NCBI GenBank assembly: GCA_018398815.1
Contig: CM031602.1
Location: 101,762,397-101,826,396, forward strand
From: Conus ventricosus
Taxonomy: Eukaryota; Mollusca; Gastropoda; Neogastropoda; Conidae
Direction: 5' to 3'
DNA: 64,000 bases
Part shown: piece by piece, positions 1-11,577 of the stretch
Layout of the letters: every line of letters starts with the position of its first letter
Position numbering within the stretch: the stretch's first letter is position 1
Notes under the pieces: generated by a model
What the model was told of the DNA's origin: nothing
The model's database searches: none
Seen by the model: the letters and a program-made list of their open reading frames with translations, nothing else
Translations under genes and position numbers: made by a program

Positions 1-2470
1 TGTAGACTGTAATACAGAACTAATTACACCCCCACCCGGGATCTAAGTTAGTTTTAAGAACGGAAACGGCTGAAAAATTTCCCTCCATACGTAGTTTACG
101 CAGACTTCGAGTCGCTTATTTGTTCCTTATGAAGGGCCAGCGCCAAAAAAAACTTCGAAAAACAGCCCTTAATAGTAATCATCAGATTTGTTCATTTGCC
201 TCATTATTGTCAGGTCGGTTTGGCGTCCATTCGGAACCAGAATTGTATAGAGGACCTAATGCTGCCGAATACTTCTTAGAACGCATGCAGCAAGTGCGTA
301 ACGCCTGTTCTAATAATCTAAAACTTACCTGAAATCATAATGACGCCTGAAGATCAACAACAGTAAAAATCAGTCACTCACTTTTGGGATTTGCGGTTTT
401 AGAACTAAATGTCTAACAGCGAGGAAGCCAATCCGACAGTAAGAGACCATGATCACTTTTAGCGGAAAGTTCAGAGGAGCAGCGCACAGTAAATGCAATC
501 TTCAACTAAGTTTGATCCTAAGACATGGAAGCTGCCCATCTTCTTTCATAACTTGCGAGGTTACGACTCTCATTTTATAATGAAAGCAGTAAAACGACGC
601 CTCAGGATAACATGCATTGCACAGTCGTCAGAAAAGTACATGTGTTTCACTTTAAATAACATGTCTTTTATGACTCTATGCAACACATGAGGGGATCATT
701 AGAGTCACTGGCTATGTCCTTAAAGTCCTGCCCAATAACAGAAGAATTTTTTGACCCAACACTTGTTAGAAAGGCGTTTACCCTTATGATACATGAACAT
801 TTTGGGAAAGGTTTGATGAAGATACACTTCCTCCTAAAGCGCGTTTTTTTCTAGTCTTAAGGAAAGGACATCAGTGATTCTGATTACCAGCATGCTCAAG
901 AAGCGTGGCAGAAGTTAGAGTGTAAAACGATGGGAGACATCATGATGCATACTTAATGGCCGATGTATGTTGTTGGCGGAGGGGTTTTTGAAAATTATGG
1001 GAAGACCTGCATGAAACTTTTAGCCTGGATCCCGCGCATTACATTTCTGCCCTGGGATGAGCGGGCCCGCTTTCTTAAAGTTTACTGGAGTACAGATTAT
1101 TTATTGTCTGACCTACCAATGATTAAAGATGATTGAAACGGATCCGGGGGGAATTAGTATGGCGTCGCATCATTATTGTAAAGCAAACAACAAATACTTG
1201 GACGACTATGATCCAAGTAAAAGGTCTAACTATCTCATGTATTTAGATGCAAACAATCTGTATGGATGGGCTATGGCGCAATCACTTCCATTACGCAACT
1301 TTAAAATGTACACAGAAGACAATCCGAAAAATATTCAAAGAGAAATTAAAAGTGGTTGAACAGTTTGACACCAGATCAACAGCGGTGGTTTCATTCTAGA
1401 ATTTGGGACTTAGAATATCCTCAGGAACTCCATGACCTGCATAATGACTACCATTAGCAGCAGAAAGTCTAAAGATGAATCCAACAGAGCCGCCTAAACT
1501 TGTGCCTAATCTTCGAGACAAAAAAAATTTGTCTGTCATTACAGACTTCTACCTTTTTTATTTAAGACATGGTTTGGAAGTTGACAGCAGTTCATCGTAT
1601 AATTGCTTTTGATCAAGAACAGTTCATGAAACCATACATCATGAAGAACACTGGTCTCAGAACTAAATCCACAGATGCTCAGAAAAAGACTTTTTCAAGC
1701 TGAGGAACAACAGCTGTTTCGGAAAGACTATGGAAAATCCACACAAGCGTAAAGATGCCAGATTGGTCACCAAAGAGAACGAAGCAATTAAGCTGACTTC
1801 AAAACCAAATTATCAGGACTTCAGAAGTTTTCATGATCACTTTTTGGCATAATGATGAAGAAAAGAAAGTCAAAATTGGACAAACCTGTATTTATTGGGG
1901 TTTACCGTTTTAGAATTATCAAAGCTTTTGATTTAGAATTTCTTATGACTACTTTAAGCCCTTGTATCCAGAGCCAGATACTTTACACAGATACAGATAG
2001 TTTTGTTATAAAATATCCCTACTGAAGACATCTATAAAGACATGGAATTAGAAGTAGCAAAAGGGGCATGCGGGATGGTAGGAGACATCCGATTATCCTA
2101 AAATTCGCCTTTGCACTCAACCGTTAACAAGAAGGTGTAGGAAAGATGAAGGATGAATTATCTGGAGGGGTGATTAAGGAGTTATTGGGTTAAGGTCAAA
2201 ATGTACAGTATTTCGAGCCAGGAGAAAACCATTAAAGAAAGCAAAGGGAATATCCCGCAGTGTTGTGCAGTCAAACATATCACATGACAACTACAAAGAA
2301 GCATTGTTTGGGATAATAAAATTTTTCATCATGACAACGTAAACACGATCTAATCTACATGAGATCAACACAACTGTTGTAACAAAGAAGTCATTAGATA
2401 AACAAACACAAAACGTGTATTTGTTAATCCAGAGTTTTCATATGCAATTGGACACTATAGAACAGCATAA
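1..2470 (+). pseudogene. Protein-primed DNA polymerase B (pPolB) of Polinton A, 3' part, frameshifted
   Basis: Aligns through its whole length with the polymerase gene of Polinton B and ends at the equivalent TAA (2468-2470). Visible pieces include the FHNLRGYDSHF exonuclease-II motif (about 547-580), the motif-A region LDANNLYGWAMA (about 1240-1275) and the motif-C region YTDTDSF (about 1985-2005). Unlike Polinton B, this copy keeps Asp in motif C and Gly after LY in motif A, so its catalytic residues are ancestral-like. More than a dozen one-base indels break the frame. In family terms this enzyme replicates linear element DNA from a terminal-protein primer. The N-terminus lies beyond the window. 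Confidence 0.88.
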
Positions 2471-2852
2471 TTACATACCTTCTTCCCCGAAGAGTTTATA
2501 TTCGGGTTCATATTTTCCTGAAATTTTGAAGATCATCGCTCATCTTCCATTCATTCAAATTTTTTCTTATGTTTGCTTGACGTGCTCGATTTTTTTTATT
2601 ATTTCAAGATTTTCTTTTTCCCATTTTTGATAGTCAAAATTTGGGATTTTGGCTGTAAGTGACCGGGATGCAGTGCCCCAGGGGCCAAGGAATTCTCGTA
2701 CAGGGTTCTTTAACAGCAAAATTTACGTATCATATGATTTCGCTTTAATTCTTGATAGCAGAACACGCATCATATGATTCTTGTTTTAAATTCTAAGGTC
2801 TCTATATTTATCATTCTTGCTTCCGTTCCACGTTCTTCTTTTGGGCTTCCAT
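2471..2852 (-). pseudogene. Small conserved Polinton protein (106-aa family), broken copy
   Basis: Collinear with the 106-aa minus-strand gene at 49545-49865 in Polinton B. It starts at the equivalent ATG (2850-2852) and converges with the polymerase stop. The reading frame is lost through indels and a G-rich replacement near 2655-2700. I do not recognise a function. The predicted protein is acidic and helical, without a membrane segment. Confidence 0.6.
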
Positions 2853-2881
2853 TTTAACACAAATATATTTTACGTAAATCA

Positions 2882-3832
2882 GTTAAAGGGGAACTGTGTC
2901 TGGTGGGATTATTTGCAGTTCTCCTGTACAAAAGATCTTTGAGGAGCCGGTTGTTTGTTGTTCAGTTTCTCTAAATAATACACGGGCAGATTCATTTTTA
3001 CAATTCTTTTATTTCATACGGATAAAACACTCCAAACTGGATCTTTTGCCCTGATGCGAGTGTCCCCTTCTGTTTTCCCCTGGTAAATAAAGGTACCTTA
3101 CTTTCAAGCCAAATGGTAATAGTTTGCTGGTTGTACGGGAGTCTCCTTCAGCAACATTTATTGTTTTTTTTTTTGGATTGCTTGTACGGTTTTAACCCTT
3201 TAAATTCTTCATTATTCATTGGGGCGCAAAACTGAGGGCAGTCTTCTAACCATTCTGTGTTGCGAGAATTGTCAATCAGCTCTCTGTGATACTGGTAGGA
3301 AAAAGTCTTTCAGATAACTGTTTGTTAAAGTTTTTAAACCAAAGCCGTGATCTGTGAACTCCTGGAATACCTCTTTTAATGGTAACCCCTATGTTTTAAC
3401 AATAATTGATTCACTCAAACCTTAAATTCTTTCCCATCATCGACTTGAATCATGCAGGATAAGTTAGCGGGCCTCGTTGGTATTTTTAGTTGTATGGCAA
3501 CAGCAACACGAAGCACTCTTTTGTGTTAATGGTTCCGCATCTTTGTATCTTGAACTATGTCAATGACGTGAGTGCGTACTTAAATTTTTCGTCTAATCGT
3601 ATCATGGGTAAATATAGAAGGCCCATTTGATGGGTGTCGTTCGTATTTTGTATTCAAAAAGTGTGGTCCCCTGTATTCGTCTAGGCGCAGGAAATAAATT
3701 TGCCAAATCGCTTGTTTAGATAACCATTCCTTTCCCTGTTTTTTCCCACTGATTTCCCGCTGCTTGGCTTAGCTTTTTAATTCCCGTGATTCCCTTCCAA
3801 TATCCTTTTGGCGAATAATAGATTTTGTTCAT
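2882..3832 (-). pseudogene. Retroviral-type (DDE) integrase of Polinton A, frameshifted
   Basis: Matches the intact 320-aa integrase at 49887-50849 over its whole length, including the helix-turn-helix N-terminus, the catalytic core and the C-terminal region. The start ATG is at 3830-3832, at the position equivalent to Polinton B. Frequent indels (for example in poly-T near 3170 and CCCC near 3660-3680) destroy the frame, so no single reading frame spans the domain. The family joins element ends to the target with a 6-bp staggered cut. This copy could not be expressed as written, though sequencing error may be to blame. Confidence 0.85.
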
Positions 3833-3838
3833 TTTTAT

Positions 3839-4242
3839 TCAGCCAATATTATGCGCAACAAAAATACAACGGTCACCCCAAAGACAATAAACGCGATTTC
3901 TTGCATCTTTTGTTTTTTCTGAGGGTTTTGATAAAAGTCACGAATTTGGTGGGGGCAATGTTTCGATAGGTTTGCCTGTTACAAATAATATTCATTATTG
4001 CCTGGTCAACATTTTTAAATGTGTAAGCTGCATGTCCCTGTTCTTTCAGTTTGTTGTTAATAAAATCTAACTGCTCAATTCCTCTTTTCATATTTTATCT
4101 TGTGCAGCTGCTATTGCTCCATAGCTTTGTTATGTCTTTTTCTCTCGCCGTCATCCCGCATTTTACTAAAGCGTAATTACTTCTGCTAAAAGCAAGCGCA
4201 TTAACCACAGCGCCCCCCTATCACCATTACGAATGAAGCCAT
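3839..4242 (-). pseudogene. Conserved Polinton small protein (GGAVVNALAF family), broken
   Basis: Corresponds to 50856-51262 in Polinton B. The central block, with its 'EQLDFINNKLKEQGHAAYTF' stretch, is readable at 3873-4091, but indels disrupt both ends. Proteins of this type recur in Polintons of aquatic animals; their function is unknown. The likely architecture is a hydrophobic N-terminus, a charged helical middle and a C-terminal membrane helix. Confidence 0.7.
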
Positions 4243-4265
4243 TTTATAAATTTATTTTTTTAATT

Positions 4266-4501
4266 TTACATATTAATACTGTCGGGAAATTATTCCTTGC
4301 TTAACTAGAAATCTTTCGTAGGGGAACGAAGCTGCAATGATAGCAATCAGCTTTGCTGATCTTCAAAGTCTATTTTGCCAAGATCACCCGGGTTTAATTT
4401 TTAAACAGGCTTTTAACCAAGCATTGTTTTTATCCTACACTTGGGCCTCCAATAACAGCAGAATGGTATACAAGGTTAGTAACAGTTTTTTCGGTGCTCA
4501 T
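4266..4501 (-). pseudogene. Conserved Polinton small membrane protein (76-aa family), broken
   Basis: Collinear with the intact 76-aa gene at 51287-51517. It diverges from the following plus-strand gene across a 37-bp AT-rich gap, just as in Polinton B. Frameshifts near 4320 and 4400 interrupt it. The family is a short protein with two hydrophobic stretches and no known role. Confidence 0.65.
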
Positions 4502-4538
4502 TTTTAAAAAATAAAATAATTATAATTAATAAAAAAAC

Positions 4539-5076
4539 ATGAACCCCGATGATCTGCTACAGCTACAGAGCACCCCTATCCGTCTTGGACTTACAAATGA
4601 AGAAGTTATGCCCCAAGCTGTTATGCCCCAAAAGGAGAAGTTGTATTATTTGGCAGCATGTGGAAAAACAAAACAGTTCCTCGGAAATGAAGTCAGCATA
4701 GAACAGATTCAACAGATGTCGCCCCCAAGACATTATAAAGTATCATAACAGGTATGAAGCGCAACTAGGATCGAGAATGGTGAAAAGTGTGGGCAAAGGG
4801 TTCTTAGTTTGTACACTAAACTAGTCAGTAGATTTGCGCCTATTGATTCTGAACAAGAAATTATGTATGATTTACGCAGTATCCAGTTTTAACAAAGTCA
4901 TTAGAGTCTCTAGGATGTGATCTGTATTACAGATTTGGGAAAATTATTGTCGCCGCCCAATCATGGGTTAATTACTTTTAATCATATAGATTTTATTTCC
5001 CTTCAAAAATGACCGAGCCAGAAAATCATCAGAATCAGAATCAAAAAAACACTGAATCAGGTGGGAAAGTGAGTAA
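4539..5076 (+). pseudogene. Conserved Polinton protein (173-aa family), frameshifted
   Basis: Starts at ATG 4539, equivalent to 51553 in Polinton B. The first 69 residues read cleanly, including the AACGKTKQFLGNE block, then an extra base near 4727 shifts the frame. The rest (YEAQLGSRMVKS, LYTKLVSRFAPID, LGCDLYYRF) is recognisable in other frames. The gene overlaps the next one by about 70 bp in a different frame, as in Polinton B. Function unknown; it has a hydrophobic stretch near the C-terminus. Confidence 0.7.
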
Positions 5077-5448
5077 AAATCCTGGACGCGTTGCAGCAGG
5101 AAAAAAATTAGCAGAGTGGAACAAACGAGCAAAATTTCAGTTACAATCACAGAATGAAAAAGTGCCAGAGCCGCAGCCATTGTTTCAATGCCGGCTATAA
5201 AAAAAGCCAAAACAAGTTGATCGAGGCCTACAAAACCCCCAAAGTCTTTATATTTTCTTAAAGCAAATTGTCATTTTTGGCGGGATTGCTGTTGGGGGGG
5301 TTATTACGGTTATAAAATATATAAACAAAGACAACAAACCCAAAGCAGTCCAAACAATCTCAACCACTAAAAATAGAAGATGAACAAAAAAGCATGCCAG
5401 AAAACCCCCAACAACAAAAAATCATTTGATCCATTTCAGATGCAATAA
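5009..5448 (+). pseudogene. Conserved Polinton single-pass membrane protein (158-aa family), frameshifted
   Basis: Begins at ATG 5009 and ends at the TAA equivalent to the 52010-52486 gene. The N-terminal block RVAAGKKLAEWNK is clear. The membrane segment (about 5265-5330, ...FGGIA...YYGYKIYK) survives but is out of frame after indels near 5200 and 5295. Small proteins with an 'AAGKKLAEWN' block and one membrane helix are common in animal Polintons; a virion or membrane role is only a guess. Confidence 0.68.
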
Positions 5449-5459
5449 TATTTTAAGAA

Positions 5460-5754
5460 CTTAATTTTAAAAAATTTTTTATAAAAATAGATCATGGCGG
5501 ATTATTATTTGTTTAAAATGATGGAGTCAATAAATAAAGACTTGAGTCTATAAAAGACATTTCCATAGACCAGAATTGTAAACAATGTGGTTGCTTACAA
5601 TGTAAGAACTTCATTAGATCTATGCTGACCGATCTCGCGCCAATGACGCGAGCAAGACATCCTCGACGATGCCGCGTTTTTTTAGGCGTGTGTGTACTAT
5701 ATTAACATCTACTATTTAAGATAAAAACATGGTTGTTTTTTTTTTGAAATTAAA
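5460..5754. other. AT-rich spacer without recognised gene
   Basis: Non-coding stretch after the 158-aa-family gene. It includes 'tcgcgccaatgacgcg', a short GC-rich insertion near 5633-5650 with a dyad around CGCG, and is otherwise AT-rich. No coding potential is visible. Confidence 0.5.
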
Positions 5755-6030
5755 GATAACTTGAATAAGACTTGGGTTGTACTTAGAGGATGACTAGTTA
5801 TGATCTTAGGTTGACTTGAGTAAAAACTGAGGTGACTTGGGGGATGACTTGAGTAAGAACTTAAAGTGACTTGGGTGACTTGAGGATGACTTGATAAGAA
5901 CTTAGAAGTGACTTAAGTAAGAACTTGAGGATGACTTGAGAACGACTTTAGTTAAGAACTTAGAAGTGACTTGAGTAAGAACTTAGAAGTTACTTGATTA
6001 AGAACTTGAGGATGACTTGGGGGGGTAAAG
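5755..6030. repeat. Degenerate tandem repeat, ACTTGAnTAAGAACTTAG type (Polinton A)
   Basis: A run of about a dozen imperfect direct repeats of the form GACTTGAGTAAGAACTTAGA, mixed with GAGGATGACTTGAG variants. The same repeat family lies at the same place in Polinton B (52505-52860). It sits between the last gene and the terminal repeat. Confidence 0.75.
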
Positions 6031-6059
6031 GTAAGAAGGCGTTAAAATGTCAGTGGAAC

Positions 6060-6490
6060 TGGGAAGGGCCCCTTGACATCTGTTATCATTTCAGCCAGCA
6101 CAGTAATAACTGCGTTAGTTGTTTCTAACCAACCAAACGGCATCCCCGCACGTTTGACACAGTTAGGTCTTGGTAGTTCACTACTCTAACTAGACCAAAC
6201 AGCATCCATGCACGTTTGACACAGTTAGAGGCTTGCGACTTTATATCATGTCAAACGGGCATATAGCACGTCTGGTCCTAGTTTCAGCACCACTACATCC
6301 TGTTAACTTTATGCTGCTAAAAAAGGTCATTTTAGTAACAGCCCTTTGCGGGTAAAATAGACTTCACAATGAATGGCATTTATAGAAGGCCAGCAAGGCG
6401 ATTTACCACAGCCCTACTGCTGCAAAACGACTTCACAACATAACGCTATTTATAGCAAGGCTGTCTTCACCGCAGGTTGCCTCCCACAAC
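6060..6490. repeat. Short direct repeats in Polinton A non-coding region
   Basis: Two sets. (1) Three copies of a unit containing ACGTTTGACACAGTTAG or its decayed form, each preceded by CCAAACGGCATC or similar (about 6145-6265). (2) Two copies of a roughly 65-bp unit around ACAGCCC...ACTTCACAA...ATTTATAGAAGG (about 6340-6475). Neither set is present in Polinton B. Confidence 0.6.
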
Positions 6491-6920
6491 AAAGAGTTTC
6501 ATTATACTTTCCTTCTCGCACAAAAAACAAAGTTTATACCGCACCCCTCCTCTTTTTCATCTGGCTTGGGACCGGCCTTGGCAGAGTTAGTGTTTTTTTT
6601 TTTTTTTTCAAAAGTAAAATACTGCTTTGGCAGAGCTTTTTTGGCGGCTCTTAATCGCCAGTTAGTACACCTGTCGCTGAACATTTGGAGCTTTTTGTAG
6701 GAATAGTGGGGCCACCCACTAACCCCCACCCCGTTCTGTTAGGTGTACTTAAGAGAACTCGATCTAATTTACCAGAAGTTTTGAAAATCATTTTTCTGCA
6801 AGTACTTTGTGATCAACTTCGTTTGCAACAAATCATTGTGGTGATGGCAAGGTTGTGAAATTTTCGACAATAAAAAAAATGTTTTGAAAGCTGCATCAGT
6901 TTTCCCTTTCATATGAGTCA
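6491..6920. other. Non-coding stretch, no gene recognised
   Basis: Contains a poly-T run (6593-6608) and a G/C-rich block near 6705-6735. No reading frame shows similarity to a known family, and no inverted repeat is obvious. Confidence 0.4.
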
Positions 6921-7475
6921 TCAATATTCATGTTTTCTTCGTAAAAATGAACGCCATGTCTCAGTTGGTTTTGATCTTTGAAACATTGTTTGTGCCTTTT
7001 CAAGGGAGTGACCCATAATCAGAGCATAATGGATGGTTTTCTTTCGCCAAGTTTTAGTAAAAGAGCACCATTTTGTAGAAATGGAATCATTTTCGTCAAA
7101 AAGTCAAAAGCTTTTCAAAGCCATCAACATCTCTTTTAGTAATATTGCCCAAATCTCTTTCTAAATCTCTTTCTTGAATCAACAAGCTTTTAAGGTAGCT
7201 GTGTAGTTCTTCAATGGTTAGTTCTCGTTTTCTTTCTCCCCACCTTCCAAAAAGCAATACTGCTCTTTGGGTTACAAGGGAAAAAAACAGCGCTCACCTG
7301 ATTTTCTTTTGTTTATAAGCCTGTGGTATTGCATATGATCACCATAACAAGAAGTTGTTCCTCTGGAATGAAGCACGTCCGTCTCCATTTGGAAAGCCAT
7401 GACTAAACTGTGCGGCTTACAACTGGTCGCATAGCAATTCGCCGTTGAGCATGTTCTTTTGTGATTGCACCACAA
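6921..7475 (-). pseudogene. Unidentified accessory gene of Polinton A, frameshifted
   Basis: On the minus strand, two successive frames give protein-like sequence. One block reads ELTIEELHSYLKSLL...RDLERDLGNITKRDVDGFEKLL (about 7240-7110). After a shift, a second reads KWCSFTKTWRKKTIHYALIMG...TWRSFLRRKHEY and ends at TGA (6921-6923). Composition (charged helices, few low-complexity runs) suggests a real but broken gene of about 170-185 codons. I do not recognise the family, and Polinton B lacks it at the equivalent place. The start is uncertain; 7475 is the upstream limit of an open frame. Confidence 0.4.
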
Positions 7476-7693
7476 TGTTGCGGGGTTTAAACCCGGTCAG
7501 GTGATCGCTGTCAGCCCCGCCTTAAAGGTGGTTACAGTTAGTTAATTACAGGCATCGCATGAGCCACCCCAGGACCGCCGTACATGGACTGCCTGCCACA
7601 ATCCCCGAACCCTCTAATTAGGTTGTTTTACACAGTGTCCCGGCAATTCTTAGTTTGATGACTGTCTGCGCAAAAATGATGTTATTGAAAATG

Positions 7694-7947
7694 ACTGTAT
7701 GCGCGAAAATGATGTTATTGAAAATGACCAGGAAAAACAAAAGGATTAAGCAAAAACTGAAATCTGAAAAGTTTAGTAATTAGTATGAAAACGGGTAACC
7801 CTACACAATAGTTTGTTTTTAAAATACGTTATTTTTTGGTTTATTGAAGTCTTACTTGCAGAGAACAATAAAAGGGGCATTCTGGGGGTCACCCGGTCCG
7901 AAACTGGTTGAACCGGTGTGACCAGAATGCCCCTTTTATTGCTCTCT
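7694..7947. repeat. Right terminal inverted repeat of Polinton A
   Basis: From about 7710 to 7800 this matches the inner part of the Polinton B terminal repeat, including the coding tail of the packaging ATPase on the plus strand (ENDVIEND... block). It ends in an 88-bp palindrome. A roughly 33-bp tandem duplication (about 7660-7725, 'atgatgttattgaaaatg' twice) precedes it. The partner repeat lies outside the window, so the true length is unknown. Confidence 0.75.
7860..7947. repeat. 88-bp terminal palindrome of Polinton A
   Basis: Arms AGAGAACAATAAAAGGGGCA... and ...TGCCCCTTTTATTGCTCTCT pair over almost the whole length, with a further stem near the apex (CCGGT...ACCGG). The apex reads GAAACTGGTTGA (7900-7911). 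The outermost bases AG...CT match the usual Polinton termini. Confidence 0.85.
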
Positions 7948-8339
7948 ACATCTACCGGCCTTGCTCTCTGTGGTGGGCAATGGGTCATTTAATTAATTAG
8001 CTTGATTTCACCCCCACCACACAATACCATCCCCCCCTTCCCACTTCAACCGGCGACGTATGGCTTAACTGTGGCGCTGGTCTTGCAAATTAGCTGCATC
8101 AGTCGACCCAGACGCCGAGATCCGTCTGGCCAGACCTATTGAGACGTTGGTCAAGCCACTCAGTCTGTCTGCAGGGCGGGGCCGTCTCCGTGATGGACTA
8201 AAAATAGCCTCTTCGCCGTGCCTAATTTGCTGATGCGACACATGAAGTCGTCTGCCTGGAAACCAGGATGTTTGAGTTTGGACTTATGTCCAATTGAACT
8301 GGCTGGCGACTGACCCCGAATTCGGTTTTTCTTTTTTTG

Positions 8340-8860
8340 TCCGTAACAGTCAAGAATAACGTTTTTAAAAAGGTCAAATTTTAAAACACTATATAGAATG
8401 CCATTTGTGTGGAAACCTTTCTATATAAAAAAATCAAAAAAATTCCACCTATATTTAAAAATAACGGCAGAATAACGGTTTTTAACGGTTGTTTAATCCA
8501 TTTTCAGCATTAAATCACTTACATATGGGCAGAGGATCTGATTTGTCACAAGATTATCCAAACCGCTTATAAATTTGCCAAGTACTTTTTGAGATATTCC
8601 ATAAAGAAGAAAAACCGTTACAGGCCGTTACAACCGTTAGTAACGGCTATAACGGGGCAAACTAAAATATCAGGCTCATCCGTGACCCATAATGAACATA
8701 CCTGCTAATTTTCATAAAGGGCGGCCAAGTACTTTCTGAGATATTCCATAAAGAAGAAAAACCGTTACAGGCCGTTACAGCCGTTAGTAACGGCTGTAAC
8801 GGTAAACTAATACGTCGGGCATCATCCTTGACCCATAATGACCATACCTACAAATTGTCA
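8340..8860. repeat. Tandem ~140-bp units with perfect dyads (copy 1)
   Basis: Two adjacent units, each with GATATTCCATAAAGAAGAAA followed by a dyad of the form CCGTTACAGCCGTTA / TAACGGCTGTAACGG. A preceding stretch has AATAACGG and TTTAACGG motifs. The dyads could form 15-bp-stem hairpins. I do not recognise the parent element. Confidence 0.7.
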
Positions 8861-8922
8861 GAAAGATCGGCTTAGTAGTTTGTCTGGAGCGAGTGGAAAA
8901 CATTTTGACCATGAACAAAACA

Positions 8923-8943
8923 GACAGACAGACAGACAGACAG

Positions 8944-9033
<90 letters not shown>
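8923..9033. repeat. (GACA)n-(CA)n microsatellite
   Basis: GACA units followed by two CA runs. Open frames through it are artefacts of the repeat. Confidence 0.95.
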
Positions 9034-9035
<2 letters not shown>

Positions 9036-9365
9036 CATTTCTTTGTTCCCATTCTAAAGTACTCCCTGTTTTTTAAGAACCTTGGGAGTACAAAAAAAGG
9101 TGAATAAAATAGAAAATATTTTCGCTGGGTGATAGGAGGTGTAGTAGTTATGCGTGGATAGTTGTAAAGGTGCGTAGGAATGTTTAAAAAGGAGGGGAAA
9201 GGGGGGGGAAGATTAATGGGTGGTAAGGTATAAGAATGGAGGGGGGGGAGGGGGGAGGGGAGGGTTTTGGGGAAAAAAAGTGAAAGCAATAAAAAGATAA
9301 ATGTTGCAATAAGCGCCATGCACCTACAAAGAAAGTGCATAAATTTACACATATGCATGCACGCA

Positions 9366-9388
9366 CCGCGCGCGCGCGCGCGCGCGCA

Positions 9389-9465
<77 letters not shown>

Positions 9466-9500
9466 CACACCGCGCGCGCGCGCACCCGCGCGCGCAAGTA
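9366..9500. repeat. (CG)n-(CA)n-(CG)n microsatellite
   Basis: CG run, CGCA run, long CA run, then CG/CA again. The alternating purine-pyrimidine sequence is Z-DNA-prone. A G-rich purine block lies just before it (9190-9275). Confidence 0.95.
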
Positions 9501-9599
9501 AAGCACAAACCTTTCATTAGTCGCAGAATCGATTTGATGGGCAGGGCAAGGGGAGGAAAGAACTGGTATTTATAGATTTAGAGGTTGTTTAAAAGATCC

Positions 9600-11390
9600 T
9601 TTAAGGGAGACAGAGAATTTGAACTACGCAAAGATACTGGGAGTTTGTTTCAAGAAATCAGACCCTGAAAAAAAAAAAAAGATAGCCATAGGTTTAGTTC
9701 GAAATCGAGGGATTTTGAGCAAAGTGCTGTCCCGTAGAAGAACACAAAATGCCTAGAAGGAATAGAGATGGAGGAATCAGAAAGGTAGGAAGGAAATGAG
9801 CCATTCCAAGATTTAGAGCAGAGTAAGGACCGTTTGTAGTCTATTCGTTTTTTTTTAATGGTAGCCAGTGAAGAGAAAGAAGGAAGGGAGTGACATGAGA
9901 AGATATGGTGGTCTGAGAATCAAACGAACAGCATTTTTTGTACTTTCTGGACGACTAAGAAGATTCTGGGACAGCCACTAGAACGAATTACAGTAATCAA
10001 GTCTTGATAGAATGAACGCAGAAACAGAGGTTTTTGTAGCATCAGCAGGGACATGTCGCACAGAACCAATACGGCGAAGCTCAAAGTAACAGATCGGGAG
10101 ACGGTGGAAACATGTTGAAACAAGGAAAGTGCTGAGTCAAGGGTAACACCTAAACTCCGTGTACATGAGGAATGTCTGAATAAGGTAATTTTCTAATTTG
10201 ATAGAGTTTGGGATAACAGCCGATGAAAAAGGGGTCTCTTGGGTGCAAAGAAGATCATTTCAGTTTTTTGATTACTGAGCTGAAGTTTTTAACTGTCATC
10301 CAAGATTTTTTGTCCATGATACACGGGCTGTGTGCATTGGGTTGCAGTAGGCAGCCCGAGGGACCTCTTGGATATGTAAATTTGTTTCTCGTCGGAAAGG
10401 TAGTGGGGAGAGGGCCAATGATGGGCAACAATGTCGGAGATAGGATAGGTGTAGATACCGAAAAGGGGGGGGCCCACGACGAATCCCTGGGAACACCCTA
10501 CTGGAGAATAGTTGGTTGAGAGAGAAAACCATTTATGGAGACAAGCTGAGTTCGATCAGATATATAAGACTGAAACCATGAAATTGCTTTATCAGATACA
10601 CCCCAAAATTTCGTGCAGACAGACAAAAGAATTGAGTATTCAGTTTGGGGTCAAAAGCAGCAGTAAGTCAAAAGAGAAAGAACAGAGATACTTGATTATC
10701 ATCGAGGGCCAGTAAGAATCGTTAACAAATTTCCCGGAGAGCTTTCTGCACTGTGGCCAGAGCTGTAAGCAACTGTAAAGGGTAGAGGAGGGTGTTGCAG
10801 TGTAGGTGATTGTGAAGTTAAAGATGGACAATCTTTTCAATGAATTTAGAAAGAAAGAGCAAAATTTGAAACAGGCCCGTTGTTTTCAAGATTATCAGCA
10901 TCAAGGGGGGTTTTCTCAAGTAAAGGTCTAAACAACTGCAGTTTTGAATACAGTAGGAAAAAAAGACGAGCTTAGGGATTCATTCACAACTGTGTAATAT
11001 ATGGCAGCAAATCATCAGTCACAAGACACAACAGAGAAGATGGCAGTGGATCTAAACAATGTCTTAATGGAAGTTTTCATGATCACTTCTTAACATCAGA
11101 ATCAGATACAGGTACAAAGGCAGACATCTAAAGCCACAGAATGAATCATGGTGAAAGCAGGGCTGGCACAGCTTGGGAGTCAAGGCTGGAATGAGTGGTT
11201 TTTTCTAAACAAAAAGTCGCAGGATTTCTGGGGTAACACAGATTGGAGAACTGATGAAGGAGTGAGAAGATTTAGTTCTGCCCATGATGGTATCTGTCAC
11301 TGTGAACAGTTCTTGAATGTAGTGCATGCGAGAATCTGTGCATTCTAGAATGGTGATAGAATCATGCCCGACGTGCAGAACCTAACTTCA
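9600..11390 (-). mobile_element. L2-like LINE, reverse transcriptase part (copy 1, decayed)
   Basis: Minus-strand counterpart of 19240-21030. The C-terminal block around LDYCN...GCP near 9990-9950 and the segment around 'WTKNLG' near 10300 are visible in fragments. Frames are broken by many indels; nothing is translatable over more than about 80 codons. The clade is assigned from the copy-2 motifs. Confidence 0.7.
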
Positions 11391-11527
11391 CTGACGTCAT
11401 GACGTTTTGGCTGCAAGTGTCTGCAAAATTACACAAAATGCTTTCACGCGACTACCAACAAGTCAAAGGAAACAACCAGCCCCAAAAATTCCTGAGCAAT
11501 TTCATGTCATCATCATTTTCTTTACTT

Positions 11528-11577
11528 CTTCTCTTTTTCTTCTTCTTCTTCTTCTTTTTCTTCTTCTTCTTCTCTTT
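11528..11577. repeat. (TTC)n microsatellite, copy 1
   Basis: TTC/TTT tract matching the cleaner one at 21165-21217. Confidence 0.9.

Larger units (their letters stand above)
1..7947 (+). mobile_element. Polinton A, right-hand part, truncated by window start
   Basis: Gene order and orientation match the right half of Polinton B (about 47060-53913): pPolB tail (+), small gene (-), integrase (-), two small genes (-), two small genes (+), a repeat-rich non-coding stretch, then a terminal inverted repeat with an 88-bp palindrome. Identity to Polinton B is high, but substitutions, a different terminal palindrome and an extra gene show that this is a separate insertion. Nearly every gene is broken by one-base insertions or deletions, often in homopolymers, so raw-read error may explain much of the decay. 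The left half lies outside the window, so no target duplication can be checked. Confidence 0.9.

Noticed and set aside
8784..9575. Cys/Val- and Thr/His-rich open frames
   Set aside because: Translations of CA and CG microsatellites.
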